Assembly: GCA_905182485.1 (NCBI GenBank)
Contig: CAJJBO010000029.1
Location: 1 to 64,000, forward strand
DNA length: 64,000 nt
From: an uncultured Luminiphilus sp.
Lineage (GTDB): Bacteria > Pseudomonadota > Gammaproteobacteria > Pseudomonadales > Halieaceae
Reading direction: 5' to 3'
A program made the translations under genes and the position numbers. Under the pieces are notes generated by a model. The model was not told the origin of the DNA, did not search any database, and was given only the letters and a program-made list of their open reading frames with translations. Every line of letters begins with the position of its first letter. Position 1 is the first letter of the stretch. This document shows, piece by piece, positions 20,049 through 30,748 of the stretch.

Positions 20049-20875
20049 ATGCTTCGGCAACGCGTCATCACGGCATTGATTATAATCAGCGCTTTCGTCG
20101 CTGTGCTGGTGTTGGCGCCTTTTCCCGTTCAGGCTTTACTGTTCGCGTTAGTCGCCCTCGCCGGGGCGTGGGAATGGTCTGCTCTCGCCGGCTGCCAGTC
20201 GGTGCTAGCGCGCGCCGCCTATGCAGTCGTCGTGCCCGTGTTGAGTTTGGGGTTATGGGTGCTGGTGACGGTGGGCAACATTGAGCTCGCAGCCGCTGTT
20301 CGGCCATGGCTCGCGGGTGCCGCTATGCTGTGGTCCGCTACGTTGTTGGCCCTCAAGTCCTACCCCGCGGGGGAGTGGCTGTGGGGCCGAGCTTGGATTC
20401 GCGGGTTAATGGGATGGCTGATGCTGACCATGGCTGCCTCATTGATGGCGCTTCACTTTCAAGATAAGGCCCTGGTCTTGTTTCTTTTGATTTTAATCTG
20501 GGCGGCAGATATTGGCGCCTACTTTGCGGGCAAGTTTTTTGGTAAGAACAAACTATGTCGAGGGCAGGGGAATTTTGGGGATAGGAGGGATTTTGGGGGG
20601 GGATGGTCTGTGTCGCTGCGTTGGTTTTTATCGTGTGGCGCAATTTGCCCCCGTCCTATCTTCACCTTGATCTGGGTTCGCTTCTCGCGTTGGGGCTGCT
20701 GACAGCTGGCGCTTCGGTGGTCGGTGACCTAACGGTGAGCGCGCTCAAGCGAGAGGTCGGATTGAAAGATTCAGGTTCGCTGCTTCCAGGACACGGAGGC
20801 CTGTTGGATCGACTCGATAGTATTTGCGGTGCGGCCCCTATTTTCGCGCTAGGACTGCTGTTGGTGGGTTACTGA
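20049..20875 (+). CDS. cdsA: Phosphatidate cytidylyltransferase, frameshifted
   Basis: CdsA makes CDP-diacylglycerol, the branch point of phospholipid synthesis, in the inner membrane. The N-terminal frame (20049–~20560) has several hydrophobic segments and ends IWAADIGAYFAGKFFGKNKL. The C-terminal frame (from about 20600) carries the signature KREVGLKDSGSLLPGHGG, then LLDRLDS. Between them, 20553–20605 is G-rich and does not give the expected P-x-VSPGK-T-x-EG segment in any frame, so this short piece appears corrupted, not just shifted. dxr starts directly after the stop. Confidence 0.9.
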
Positions 20876-22081
20876 GTGGTACGCCGTATCGCTGTTCTTG
20901 GTGCCACGGGGTCGATTGGAGCATCGACGCTGGATGTTATCCAGCGACATCCGGATCGTTATCGCCCCGTGGTGCTGGCTGCCAATCGTTCTGTAGACGA
21001 GATGGAGCGGCTGTGCCGTCTGCACGTTCCTGACCATGCTGTTATGGGCGATCCAGAGGCGGCCCATGCGCTAGCTGAAAAATTGAAAGACCTGACCTCC
21101 ACTGAGGTGTCGAGTGGAGCAGCCGTGCTCGATCAACTCGTCTCAGCGTCTTTTGTTGATACGGTGGTAGCAGGGATCGTAGGTTTTGCAGGGCTGCGTG
21201 CGACCTTGAGTGCCGCAGGCGCGGGCAAGACGATTCTATTGGCTAACAAAGAAGCGTTGGTGAGCGCTGGCGGTTTATTCATGGACGCCGTGAAGCGTGG
21301 CGGTGCCACGTTGCTACCGGTTGATAGTGAGCACAACGCGATGCATCAGTGTTTGCCGACTGACGCGAGCGGTCGCTCTCATATGGCTCACGTTGAGAAA
21401 ATTATTTTGACCGCCTCTGGGGGGCCTTTCCGTGGGCGGACACGAGCCTCCCTAATGGACGTCACGCCGGACGAAGCCTGCGCTCATCCTAATTGGGCGA
21501 TGGGGCAAAAGATTTCTGTCGATTCGGCAACATTGGCGAACAAGGGACTCGAACTTGCAGAGGCCTGCTGGTTATTTGACCGAACACCCGATCAAATCGA
21601 CATTGTGGTGCACCCTCAAAGCATTATTCACTCCATGATTCGCTATTGCGACGGCTCGGTACTGGCGCAATTGGGCCAGCCCGATATGCGCACGCCAATT
21701 GCTTACTGTCTCGGCTGGCCCGATCGCGTGGCGGCAGGGGTGGCGCCTTTGGATTTGGTGAGCACGGGGCGACTCGATTTCGAGGCGCCGGATATGACGG
21801 CGTTTCCGTGCTTGGCGCTGGCAAAGCAGGCGATTATGCAACCGGGCGGAATGTGTGTTTTTAGTGCGGCCAATGAGGTCGCGGTGGCGGCTTTTTTAGC
21901 GCGCGAAATTCGTTTTACCGAGATCGATGTGGTCATTGCTAATGCCCTAGAGGCCGTCAATTTTTCGGAACCACAGAGTCTCGATGCGGTCCAAGCGTTG
22001 GATAATGAGGCTCGCTCTACCGCCGCCGAAACGGTTGCTAAGATCGCCTCACTCACTGAGCGACAAGAAAAGGAGCGGTGA
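20876..22081 (+). CDS. dxr: 1-deoxy-D-xylulose 5-phosphate reductoisomerase
   Basis: Second step of the non-mevalonate isoprenoid pathway. It begins with GTG at 20876, immediately after the cdsA stop. The 401-residue enzyme has the NADPH-binding start RRIAVLGATGSIGASTLDVI, the LANKEALVSAG segment, PVDSEHNAMHQCL with metal-binding Asp/Glu, ASGGPFRG, and NWAMGQKISVDSATLANKGLE. It feeds undecaprenyl synthesis by uppS two genes upstream. Confidence 0.98.
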   Translation: MVRRIAVLGATGSIGASTLDVIQRHPDRYRPVVLAANRSVDEMERLCRLHVPDHAVMGDPEAAHALAEKLKDLTSTEVSSGAAVLDQLVSASFVDTVVAGIVGFAGLRATLSAAGAGKTILLANKEALVSAGGLFMDAVKRGGATLLPVDSEHNAMHQCLPTDASGRSHMAHVEKIILTASGGPFRGRTRASLMDVTPDEACAHPNWAMGQKISVDSATLANKGLELAEACWLFDRTPDQIDIVVHPQSIIHSMIRYCDGSVLAQLGQPDMRTPIAYCLGWPDRVAAGVAPLDLVSTGRLDFEAPDMTAFPCLALAKQAIMQPGGMCVFSAANEVAVAAFLAREIRFTEIDVVIANALEAVNFSEPQSLDAVQALDNEARSTAAETVAKIASLTERQEKER

Positions 22082-23436
22082 TGCTGGATACGCTGCAAAC
22101 AGTGCTGATCGCAATCGCGACGTTCTCTATCGTTGTGGCGGTTCACGAGTACGGCCATTTTTGGGTTGCTCGAAGAAGTGGGGTCAAAGTGCTTCGCTTT
22201 TCCGTGGGCTTTGGGCGACCTCTGATCCGCTGGCGTGGCCGGGACGAGGTAGAGTATGTGATAGCAATATTGCCTCTTGGAGGTTACGTTCGAATGGCGG
22301 ACGAGGGGGAGGGTAATGTTGCCGATGAAGACCTTCCGAGGGCATATAATCGCCAGCCGGTCGCGCGACGGATGGCGATCGCGGCGGCGGGGCCAGCCGC
22401 CAATTTTTTATTGGCAGTTGTGGTGCTGTGGATGCTTTTTTTGCGGGGTGAAGTGGGGATTGTGCCGCTCATCGACCAAGTGTCGGCCGGCTCATTAGCA
22501 GACCGCGCAGGGTTGGTGTCTGGGCAGGAGATACTGTCAATCGACGATAATCCAACGCCGACGCTCGCGGCACTTAACTTTGCTCTGCTGGAGCGTCTGG
22601 GTGACTCCGGTACGTTGCAGTTATCGGCATCTTTCCCTGAGTCAGAAGGGGTTCATCGCTCTGAGGTGTCTATTGAGCGTTGGCTCGCGGGAGAAGAGCA
22701 GCCCAATCTGTTGGCCGCATTGGGTATTACCATCCAAGTGCCCCCGGTAGTGCCGCTAGTGGGTGCGCTGACCGAAGGCAGCGCGGCGGTCGCTGCGGGT
22801 TTTCAGGTGGGTGACTTAATTCTGCAGGCTGATGGACAGGCGATGCCATTGTGGATGGACTGGGTGGGGTATGTTCGTGATCGTCCTGAGGAGCCGATTG
22901 ATGTGCTGGTGCAGCGCCATGGTGCGACACAACTGCTCAGGGTGGTGCCCAGAGAAAGAGTGATCGACAACCAGCGCTTTGGGTCGGTGGGTATGACGGT
23001 CTCGCTTCCTGACATGCCTGAGGCGCAACAACGCCGCTTTGAGCGCGGCCCGCTCACCGCTTTGTGGGCCTCGATTCAGCGCACCGGTGATTTGATCGGG
23101 TTTACTTTCAAATCGATGGGCAGAATGCTTCAAGGACTCATTTCCCCCGCTAATCTGTCCGGACCCATCGCGATCGCTCAGGTGGCAGCGTCTACCGCTG
23201 AAGCGGGTTGGGTCGCTTGGCTGGGGTTTGTGGCATTACTGAGTGTTTCTTTGGGGGCGCTGAATCTGTTGCCGATTCCGGTGCTGGACGGGGGTCATTT
23301 GATGTTTTACAGCTTTGAGGTCCTGTTAGGTAAACCGCTCCCTGAGCGGGTTCAAATGGCCGGCGTGCAGATTGGGCTTGTTTTAGTAATGAGCATCATG
23401 GTCTTTGCCCTGTATAATGACCTGTCGAAATTATAA
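22081..23436 (+). CDS. rseP: Site-2 intramembrane protease RseP
   Basis: RseP cleaves anti-sigma RseA in the inner membrane in response to misfolded outer membrane proteins and also clears signal peptides. The zinc site VHEYGHFWVARR lies in the first membrane segment, two PDZ domains fill the middle (…AGLVSGQEILSIDDN…, …AAGFQVGDLILQADG…), and the C-terminal membrane motif LLPIPVLDGGH is present. AGGAG at 22071–22075 supports the ATG at 22081; a GTG at 22078 overlapping the dxr stop is the alternative. About 451 residues, uninterrupted. Confidence 0.97.
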   Translation: MLDTLQTVLIAIATFSIVVAVHEYGHFWVARRSGVKVLRFSVGFGRPLIRWRGRDEVEYVIAILPLGGYVRMADEGEGNVADEDLPRAYNRQPVARRMAIAAAGPAANFLLAVVVLWMLFLRGEVGIVPLIDQVSAGSLADRAGLVSGQEILSIDDNPTPTLAALNFALLERLGDSGTLQLSASFPESEGVHRSEVSIERWLAGEEQPNLLAALGITIQVPPVVPLVGALTEGSAAVAAGFQVGDLILQADGQAMPLWMDWVGYVRDRPEEPIDVLVQRHGATQLLRVVPRERVIDNQRFGSVGMTVSLPDMPEAQQRRFERGPLTALWASIQRTGDLIGFTFKSMGRMLQGLISPANLSGPIAIAQVAASTAEAGWVAWLGFVALLSVSLGALNLLPIPVLDGGHLMFYSFEVLLGKPLPERVQMAGVQIGLVLVMSIMVFALYNDLSKL

Positions 23437-23549
23437 GTAAGCGGTATGGACAGCGATATAGCGCCCTCGAAAAGACCCGGGTTGATGTCTATTTGCCATC
23501 GATTGAAAGTCGGCGTGACCCTGCGTTCCTCGCTTTGCATTAAGGCATT

Positions 23550-26178
23550 ATGCGCTTCATGACATTAAACCGATGCCCATCCCGCACCCTATCCATGCTC
23601 GCTGTGCTCGTGGCGCTACTGAATCCGTGGTCATCTGCACTGGCGCAGACTGAGCCATTTGTGATTCAAGATATTCGGGTAGAGGGGTTACAACGAATCT
23701 CCCCCGGTAGTGTCTTTGCAGCACTCCCAGTGGGCGTCGGCGACACCGTTGATATCTACGCCGTGCGCGCTGCAGCAAAGAGCCTATTTGCTTCCGGTAA
23801 TTTCGACGATATCTCGATCGCACGAGACGGAGGCGTATTGGTGGTGGTGGTGGCAGAGCGACCCAGCATCAGCGAGATTACCATCGACGGCAATAAAGCC
23901 ATCGAAACGGAAGCACTGCTTGATGGACTTAAGGGAGCGGGGCTTTCGGTAGGGCAAGTGTTTCAGCGGTCAACCCTCGAGGGGATGCAACTAGAGCTGC
24001 TGCGTCAATATGTGCTTCAGGGAAGATACGACGCGACGATCGATTCCGAGGTCATTGCTGAACCTCGCAACCGAGTATCGATCGCTATCGATGTAAACGA
24101 AGGCACTGTGGCTACGATTAAGCACATCAATGTTGTTGGCAATGAGGTGTATACCGACGACGATTTGATTGATTTATTTGAGCTGAAAACAACGGGATGG
24201 TTTTCGTTTTTCAGGGGCGATGACAAGTATTCTAAAGAAAAACTCACCTCAGATTTAGAGAGACTCTCGTCTTATTACCTCGACAGAGGCTATCTGTTAT
24301 TCAGTATTGATTCGACGCAGGTTGCGGTGTCGCCGAATAAAGACGAGGTCTACATTACCGCCAACGTAACTGAGGGCGGAAAATTCACTGTTAGCGAAGT
24401 GGGCCTGAGCGGTGACCTCGTCTTACCCGAAGAGGATCTGAATCGCTTTTTAGTTGTTCAGCCGGAACAGGTCTATTCACAGCAACTGGTGACGGCTACC
24501 GAGGATTATTTGACGAGGCGTTTAGGCAACGAGGGCTATAACTTTGCCAAAGTGACGGGCATGCCTGATATCGACGAAGAGGCGAACACCGTTGTCATGA
24601 AGTTTTTCATCGACCCGGGTAAACGTACCTATGTGCGACGCGTTAACTTTGCTGGCAACGTCACCACGATGGATGATGTTTTGCGGCGTGAAATGCGGCA
24701 AATGGAGTCGGCACCGGCTTCGTCCTCGGCGATCGAACAATCCCGTATCCGTCTCGAGCGGCTGGGTTTTTTCAAGACCGCAACGGTAGAAACAACCGAG
24801 GTACCCGGCTCTGACGATCTCATTGACGTCGATTTTTCGGTTGAAGAGCAATCCTTCGGTTCGATTGGTGGCAGCCTCGGTTATGCGCAGGATGCGGGAC
24901 TGATTCTTGGACTCAACCTGCAGCAAAATAATTTTCTGGGTACGGGTCGCCGAGTTGGCGTGTCACTGAACTCCTCTCGTTATCAGGATGTGATCAGCTT
25001 TAATTACACCAATCCCTACTTTACCGAGGATGGTGTAAGCCGGGGCTTCACTGTCTTTTATCGTAAAACTGATCTGTCAGAAATTAACGTTGCCAGCTAT
25101 ACCACTGACACCTATGGCGGCAGCATGAATTTCGGTTATCCCATTAGTGAAACACAACGATTAGGGTTTTCACTGGGGGTGACCGATACCAAAATTACTG
25201 AGGGGCAGTATGCGGTCCAAGAGATCTCCGCAAGCCCGAGGCTGGCGCCAGAAATCGATTATTGGTTCTACTCTACACAGCAAGCGGACGGCACTTACGC
25301 GGGCGCGGAGGTATTGCAGCCCATCGATACGATTCCGCTGTCGGCTTTGTCACCTCCTGAGAATGAGGGCTTTCTGGACCTTAATGGCAATCAATACTTG
25401 AACTGGAGCTTGACCGGTAGCTGGATCCAGTCGACATTAAACCGAGGGCAATTAGCCACTCGTGGCGCCTCGCAATCGGTCTCTCTAGAAATTGCTGTGC
25501 CGTTATCAGATCTCGAGTTTTATAAGCTTAGTTATCGCGGTGAGGCCTATTTCCCCTTGTTCAGCGATTTTACGCTGCATTTACGCGGCGAATTGGGCTA
25601 CGGCGATGGCTATGGTGATACCAGTGAATTGCCGTTCTATGAGCACTTTTTCGCGGGGGGCTTTGGCTCTGTGCGCGGCTATGAAGCGAATACGCTCGGC
25701 CCTCGCAGTACGCCACCCTCCGTGTACTCAGCTAATACAGCCGTGACGGCGGTGGACGAAAACGGACAGACCGACAGAGGTGGGCGGTCCAGACGGTCGA
25801 GGGTATGGCTACGGAATCGATGCTAATACGGGCAAGATACCCATTCAGCAGTTCTATAACGAACCCGATCCTTTTGGCGGTAACGTCCTCATCGAGGGCA
25901 GCGCTGAAATCTTGTTCCCCATGCCGTTTATCAAGGATAGAAGCTCATTGCGATCCGCTTTATTTTTAGATGTTGGTAATGTTTTCAATACAAATTGCCG
26001 TGAAAATCAGGTGAATTGTTTTGGTATTGATGCAGGTGAATTACGGTATTCTGTCGGCATTGGTGTGACGTGGCTATCTGGTTTTGGGCCGCTAACGTTT
26101 AGCTTGGCGAAACCGCTTAACGCCAGTGCAATTGATGAAAGGGAAGTCTTCCAGTTTACGCTGGGCAGAGGCTTTTAA
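23550..26178 (+). CDS. bamA: Outer membrane protein assembly factor BamA, one frameshift near the 3' end
   Basis: BamA is the essential Omp85 insertase. 23550–~25790 gives a signal peptide ending SSALAQ, five POTRA repeats (first: FVIQDIRVEGLQRISPG) and most of the beta-barrel, including FFAGGFGSVRGYE, the conserved barrel-lid VRGY-type motif. An indel near 25780 moves the rest into another frame (25780–26178: GPDGRGYGYGIDANTG … PLTFSLAKPLN … FQFTLGRGF), which ends with the terminal aromatic expected of an outer membrane barrel. Total about 875 residues. It is followed by skp, its client chaperone. Confidence 0.94.
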
Positions 26179-26231
26179 AGGCTAGACAATAGTCGCTAGA
26201 GAGTAATGGCTAGAAAAATGGAGATCTTTTG

Positions 26232-26747
26232 ATGAAGGCACGTATGTGGCTAGCAGGCCTATTAGTGGCGGCGTTACCGTCGATGGTTGTGGCGCAGGGT
26301 CAGATCGCAGTCGTCAATCTGGAGCAAGCGATTTTGCAGACGGATGTGGCGCAACAGCGAATGCAAGAATTTGAGGAAAACGAAGATTTTGCGTCTGACA
26401 AAGCGCAATTCGATACCTTGCGCGCCGAGTTAGATGAGTTAGTAAAAGATTTTCAGCGTGATCAAGCGGCGATGAGCGAAGACGACCAGCTTGCAGCTCG
26501 CCAGAAAATGGCCAGTAAGCAGTCTGACTTAGAGTACGTCGCGAAGAAACTTCAGACCTTGCAGACACAAAATGCGCAGGGTGTGATGCAGGAGCTGGCG
26601 CCACAGGCACAAGAGGTCTTACGACAGATCATTGAGACCGACCAGATTGGTCTCTTGTTGCAGCAGCAAGCGGTCATTCATGCCGACTTGGGCTACAACA
26701 TCACGGCGAAGGTCACTGACAAGATGAATCAGCTAGGCGCCGAGTAA
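26232..26747 (+). CDS. skp: Periplasmic OmpH/Skp-type chaperone
   Basis: A 171-residue protein with a signal peptide (MKARMWLAGLLVAALPSMVV, cleaved near AQG), then QIAVVNLEQAIL and a long charged helical body (…DKAQFDTLRAELDELVKDFQ…) typical of the Skp tentacles. Skp holds unfolded outer membrane proteins on their way to BamA. The ATG at 26232 is preferred over the TTG three bases upstream. The bamA–skp–lpxD order is conserved. Confidence 0.93.
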   Translation: MKARMWLAGLLVAALPSMVVAQGQIAVVNLEQAILQTDVAQQRMQEFEENEDFASDKAQFDTLRAELDELVKDFQRDQAAMSEDDQLAARQKMASKQSDLEYVAKKLQTLQTQNAQGVMQELAPQAQEVLRQIIETDQIGLLLQQQAVIHADLGYNITAKVTDKMNQLGAE

Positions 26748-26752
26748 GGTCA

Positions 26753-27790
26753 GTGCCCGCGCTCGGGGAAATCGCGACGGCTTTAAATCTTGAGCTGCGC
26801 GGTGATCCGGCGCGCCCTATTGACGCTCTAGCCCCCCTAGAGAAGGCCTCTCCAGAACACCTCACTTTTGTCTCCGAGAAGCGCCATTTGAGTAAGTTAT
26901 CCCTCACTCAAGCCGGCGCGGTTATTCTTCACCCGGACTGGGTGGACCAGTGGTCCGGCTGCGCTTTGCTTAGTGACACCCCTTATGTCGCGTATGCAAA
27001 GGCGACGCAGATATTCGACAATCATCCCGCTGCGGCGGGTGTTGTGCACGATCGCGCGGTTGTTTCAAGCAAAGCCCGATTGGGGACTGCTGTCACAATA
27101 GATGCTGGCGCCCATGTCGAGGAGAACGTCTTTCTCGGCGATAGAGTGTGGATTGGCGCAGGCGCATTTGTAGGTCAAGGTGCCCAGATCGGAGACGATA
27201 CCGTGATCAAGCCGAATGCCGTGATCTGTCATGCAGTGAAAATTGGCGCGCGTTGTACGATTCACCCTAACGCGACGATTGGCTCCGATGGTTTTGGGTT
27301 TGCGCCCGCTCCCGAGGGTTGGACAAAGATTCAGCAACTTGCTTCGGTGGATATAGGCAATGATGTGGAGATTGGCGCCAATTCGACCGTAGATAGGGGC
27401 GCGCTTGAGGACACGGTCGTCGAAGATGGCGTGATCATCGATAATTTGGTGCAGATAGGCCACGGCGTTCGTGTTGGGACGCGGACAGCGATTGCAGCGC
27501 AGGTGGGCATAGCGGGTGGCACTCAAATTGGCGCCCGCTGCGTGATTGCTGGCCAGGCAGGTATGGCAGGCCATTTAACGATCGCCGATGATGTGCATAT
27601 CGGTGGGCAAGGACGTGTTGCGAGTTCGGTGACTGAGCCAGGCCATTATTCATCCGGTACGCCGGTTCAGCCACTCAGAGCCTGGTTGCGCAGTGCCTCT
27701 CGATTTACACAGTTAGACAAGATAGTGCGCCGGCTTGTGGCACTAGAGAAAGCGGTTGGATTAGAACAAGGTGGAGATCAGGACGCATGA
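26753..27790 (+). CDS. lpxD: UDP-3-O-acylglucosamine N-acyltransferase
   Basis: Third step of lipid A synthesis. 345 residues from a GTG start: an N-terminal uridine-binding domain (LEKASPEHLTFVSEKR), a left-handed beta-helix of hexapeptide repeats, and the active-site region NATIGSDGFGFAPAPEGWTK, IPQ-like QLASVDIGNDVEIGANSTVD and IDNLVQIGHGVRVG with the catalytic His. The C-terminal helix ends the protein. It overlaps fabZ by an ATGA. Confidence 0.97.
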   Translation: MPALGEIATALNLELRGDPARPIDALAPLEKASPEHLTFVSEKRHLSKLSLTQAGAVILHPDWVDQWSGCALLSDTPYVAYAKATQIFDNHPAAAGVVHDRAVVSSKARLGTAVTIDAGAHVEENVFLGDRVWIGAGAFVGQGAQIGDDTVIKPNAVICHAVKIGARCTIHPNATIGSDGFGFAPAPEGWTKIQQLASVDIGNDVEIGANSTVDRGALEDTVVEDGVIIDNLVQIGHGVRVGTRTAIAAQVGIAGGTQIGARCVIAGQAGMAGHLTIADDVHIGGQGRVASSVTEPGHYSSGTPVQPLRAWLRSASRFTQLDKIVRRLVALEKAVGLEQGGDQDA

Positions 27791-28221
27791 AGTTGGATAT
27801 CGAAGAGATTCGGACTCGTTTACCACACCGCTACCCGTTTCTGCTGGTCGATAGAGTCGTTCTGGTCGAGCCCGGCGAGCGGATTGAAGCCTATAAAAAC
27901 CTCACGATCAATGAACCGTTTTTTGACGGGCATTTTCCAGGAAAAGCAGTGTTCCCTGGCGTCCTATTATTGGAGGCGATGGCGCAGGCTGCTGGCATAT
28001 TAGGATTTGTCACGATGGACAAAACCCCCGCAGATGGATCGATCTACTATTTTGTGGGTGCCGATAATTTACGATTCAAGCGCCCCTGCGTCCCCGGCGA
28101 TCAAGTCATGTTGCATGCCAGCATTCTTGGTGAACGCCGTGGTATTTGGAAATTTGCCGTGGAGGCACGTGTGGGCGACGAGCTCGCCGCTTCCGGCACT
28201 ATCCTCTGTGCTGACCGATAA
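27787..28221 (+). CDS. fabZ: 3-hydroxyacyl-[ACP] dehydratase FabZ
   Basis: Hot-dog-fold dehydratase of fatty acid elongation. The 144-residue protein has LPHRYPFLLVDRVV with the catalytic His, and FDGHFPGKAVFPGVLLLEAM with the catalytic Glu. FabZ and LpxA/LpxD share the hydroxyacyl-ACP pool, which explains the cluster. Start overlaps the lpxD stop. Confidence 0.98.
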   Translation: MKLDIEEIRTRLPHRYPFLLVDRVVLVEPGERIEAYKNLTINEPFFDGHFPGKAVFPGVLLLEAMAQAAGILGFVTMDKTPADGSIYYFVGADNLRFKRPCVPGDQVMLHASILGERRGIWKFAVEARVGDELAASGTILCADR

Positions 28222-28224
28222 AGA

Positions 28225-28995
28225 ATGATTCATTCCAGTGCCATTGTTGACCCCAGCGCCCGGCTGCACGAATCCGTTGACGTTGGACCTTGGACGCTGA
28301 TTGGTCCCGACGTGGAAATTGAAGCAGGGACCGTCGTTGAATCTCATGTCGTGATAAAAGGGCCGACTCGCATCGGATCCCGCAATCATATCTATCAATT
28401 TTCGACGGTGGGAGAATCAACTCCCGATCTGAAGTACCGAAACGAGCCGACAGAGCTGCGCATCGGTGACGATAACGTGATCCGTGAGAATGTCACGATC
28501 CACCGAGGCACGGTTCAGGATCGTTCGCTGACTGAGATTGGTGATCGTAACCTGCTGATGGCTTATGTCCACATTGGGCACGATAGCCGGGTGGGTAACG
28601 ATACTATTTTAGTCAACAACACCGCCTTAGCGGGCCACGTTGAAGTGGGAGACTGGGCCATATTATCGGGTTACACGCTGGTGCATCAATTCTGCAAAAT
28701 AGGGGCGCATAGCTTTAGTGGCATGGGGACTTCTATTGGGAAAGATGTGCCTGCTTACATCACTGTCGCAGGTAGCCCGGCAGAAGCCAAAACGATCAAC
28801 GTCGAGGGGTTGCGACGGCGTGGTTTTGATAGCGCCGAAATTGCCGCCCTGCGACGGGCCTTTAAGATTCTTTACCGTCAGAGCCTGACCTTAGACGCGG
28901 CGGTGGAGCGGCTTCAGGCCATGGCGGCAGAAACACCCAGTTTACAACCCTTGATTGACTCCCTGATGCAGTCTCAACGGGGCATCGTCCGTTAG
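28225..28995 (+). CDS. lpxA: UDP-N-acetylglucosamine acyltransferase
   Basis: First step of lipid A synthesis. 256 residues, left-handed beta-helix of hexapeptide repeats starting IHSSAIVDPSARLHESVDVG, with VGESTPDLKYRNEPTELRIG and the catalytic-His region NLLMAYVHIGHDSRVGNDTI; the helical C-terminus (EGLRRRGFDSAEIAALRRAF) is characteristic. Placed between fabZ and lpxB as usual. Confidence 0.98.
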   Translation: MIHSSAIVDPSARLHESVDVGPWTLIGPDVEIEAGTVVESHVVIKGPTRIGSRNHIYQFSTVGESTPDLKYRNEPTELRIGDDNVIRENVTIHRGTVQDRSLTEIGDRNLLMAYVHIGHDSRVGNDTILVNNTALAGHVEVGDWAILSGYTLVHQFCKIGAHSFSGMGTSIGKDVPAYITVAGSPAEAKTINVEGLRRRGFDSAEIAALRRAFKILYRQSLTLDAAVERLQAMAAETPSLQPLIDSLMQSQRGIVR

Positions 28996-30131
28996 TGGCT
29001 GATAAGTCGTTACGCCTCGGTATTTGTGCGGGAGAAACGTCGGGGGATATATTGGGGGCTGCGGTGCTGAGGGCCCTGTCAGAGCAGGGGTACGATCTGC
29101 AAGTTGATGGGATTGGCGGCGAACAAATGATGGCCTCGGGGCTAAACACTTTGCACCCTATCGACCGGCTTGCCGTGATGGGCTTGATTGAACCTTTGAA
29201 GCGGCTCCCCGAGCTACTGCGAATTCGACGCGAACTAGTGGCCCAGCAGCAGGCAAAAGCCCCGCATTGTTTTGTCGGCATTGACAGCCCTGATTTTAAT
29301 TTGGGCGTAGAACACCGCCTTCGCGCGATGGGCATCCCGACGGCTCATTTGGTAAGCCCTTCCGTCTGGGCATGGCGCAAAGGACGAATCCGCCGTATTC
29401 AGCAATCGGTAGACAAAATGCTATGCCTCTTGCCCTTTGAAATTAAAATTTATGAGGAAGCAGGTATTGATGCGGTCTGTGTCGGACATCCACTGGTCGA
29501 CGAATTACAGTCGATGCCGGCGAGCGACGACCTGAGGCATGAATTTGGACTGCCTCTCGATCAGACCTGTCTCGCGGTGTTACCGGGCAGTCGCGAGGCA
29601 GAAGTCCGGCATCTGATGCCCACCTTTTTAGAAACCATGCGGTTATTGCAGCAACGCCATCGGGCCTTGCATTTTGTGATTCCCGCCGCAGATGCGAGCC
29701 GTCGAGCTGAGATAGAAGCCTTACTGGGCGATAACAGTGAAGGTGTGACGGTGATCAGCGGACGAGGACGGGATGCGATGCAGGCGAGTAATGCTGTGCT
29801 AATTGCATCGGGCACAGCGACCTTAGAGGCGATGTTATTGCGAAAGCCGATGGTGATCGCGTATCGCATGGCTGCCGTTTCTTGGATGGTGCTGTCACGG
29901 ATGGTGACCAGTAGCCATGTTGGTCTGCCAAATATTTTAGCCGGTCGCGAGATCGTGCCGGAATTACTGCAGCAAGCGGCGACCCCTGAGCGGCTTGCCG
30001 AGGCAGTAGGACGCGTGTTGGCGGTGGATTCGGATCAACAAATTCAGTGGTTCGGCGAACTCGCTGATCAAATTGGCGGTAATTTTGCCGCGCGCAGTGC
30101 CGAGGCGCTGTTAGAACTGACCGGCGCTTGA
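28995..30131 (+). CDS. lpxB: Lipid A disaccharide synthase
   Basis: A family-19 glycosyltransferase that joins UDP-diacylglucosamine to lipid X. The 378 residues begin at a GTG overlapping the lpxA stop. Motifs: [16 protein letters not shown] at the start, [48 protein letters not shown] and LLPGSRxxE-like [34 protein letters not shown]. Full length. Confidence 0.98.
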   Translation: MADKSLRLGICAGETSGDILGAAVLRALSEQGYDLQVDGIGGEQMMASGLNTLHPIDRLAVMGLIEPLKRLPELLRIRRELVAQQQAKAPHCFVGIDSPDFNLGVEHRLRAMGIPTAHLVSPSVWAWRKGRIRRIQQSVDKMLCLLPFEIKIYEEAGIDAVCVGHPLVDELQSMPASDDLRHEFGLPLDQTCLAVLPGSREAEVRHLMPTFLETMRLLQQRHRALHFVIPAADASRRAEIEALLGDNSEGVTVISGRGRDAMQASNAVLIASGTATLEAMLLRKPMVIAYRMAAVSWMVLSRMVTSSHVGLPNILAGREIVPELLQQAATPERLAEAVGRVLAVDSDQQIQWFGELADQIGGNFAARSAEALLELTGA

Positions 30132-30739
30132 TGCAAACCACAGATCTGTTTCAAGTGTCTAGCGACAGCATTGTCGCGGGTGTAGACGAGGTAGGAAGAG
30201 GCCCTCTAGCGGGGGATGTGGTCGCCGCAGCGGTTATTTTGGGTGATTCGCCACCGGCGGGCCTGACCGACTCTAAAGCACTGTCTCCACGGCAGCGGGA
30301 GCGGCTCGCAGAGACGATACGATCAGAGGCAGTAGCCTGGTCATTGGGGAGAGCCACGGTAGCCGAAATCGATGAGCTGAATATTCTGCAGGCCTCTCTT
30401 TTGGCTATGGATCGGGCAGTGCAGGCGCTTCAGCCTCAGCCTGAATATGTTTTGGTAGATGGTAACCGCCTCCCACGATGGTCCTATGAGGCGCGTGCGG
30501 TGATAAAAGGCGATCTGAGTGAGCCTGCGATCAGTGCCGCATCGATTGTGGCTAAAGTGACCCGCGATAGCGAAATGGTGATCTTGGACGACCTGTATCC
30601 CGGCTATGGATTTGCCGCTCACAAAGGGTATCCCACGAAGGCCCACTTAGCGGCTTTAGCGTCGTTGGGGGTATCGCCTGTGCACCGACAAAGTTTTGGC
30701 CCAGTGAAACGCTTGCTGGCGCGTCTAGAGGTGGGTTAG
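30131..30739 (+). CDS. rnhB: Ribonuclease HII
   Basis: Removes ribonucleotides from DNA–RNA hybrids and misincorporated rNMPs. The ~202-residue product has the catalytic [20 protein letters not shown] motif, [24 protein letters not shown] and [18 protein letters not shown] at 30131 overlaps the lpxB stop (TGATG); a TTG three bases earlier is possible. Confidence 0.97.
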   Translation: MQTTDLFQVSSDSIVAGVDEVGRGPLAGDVVAAAVILGDSPPAGLTDSKALSPRQRERLAETIRSEAVAWSLGRATVAEIDELNILQASLLAMDRAVQALQPQPEYVLVDGNRLPRWSYEARAVIKGDLSEPAISAASIVAKVTRDSEMVILDDLYPGYGFAAHKGYPTKAHLAALASLGVSPVHRQSFGPVKRLLARLEVG

Positions 30740-30748
30740 CGTGTCGCT

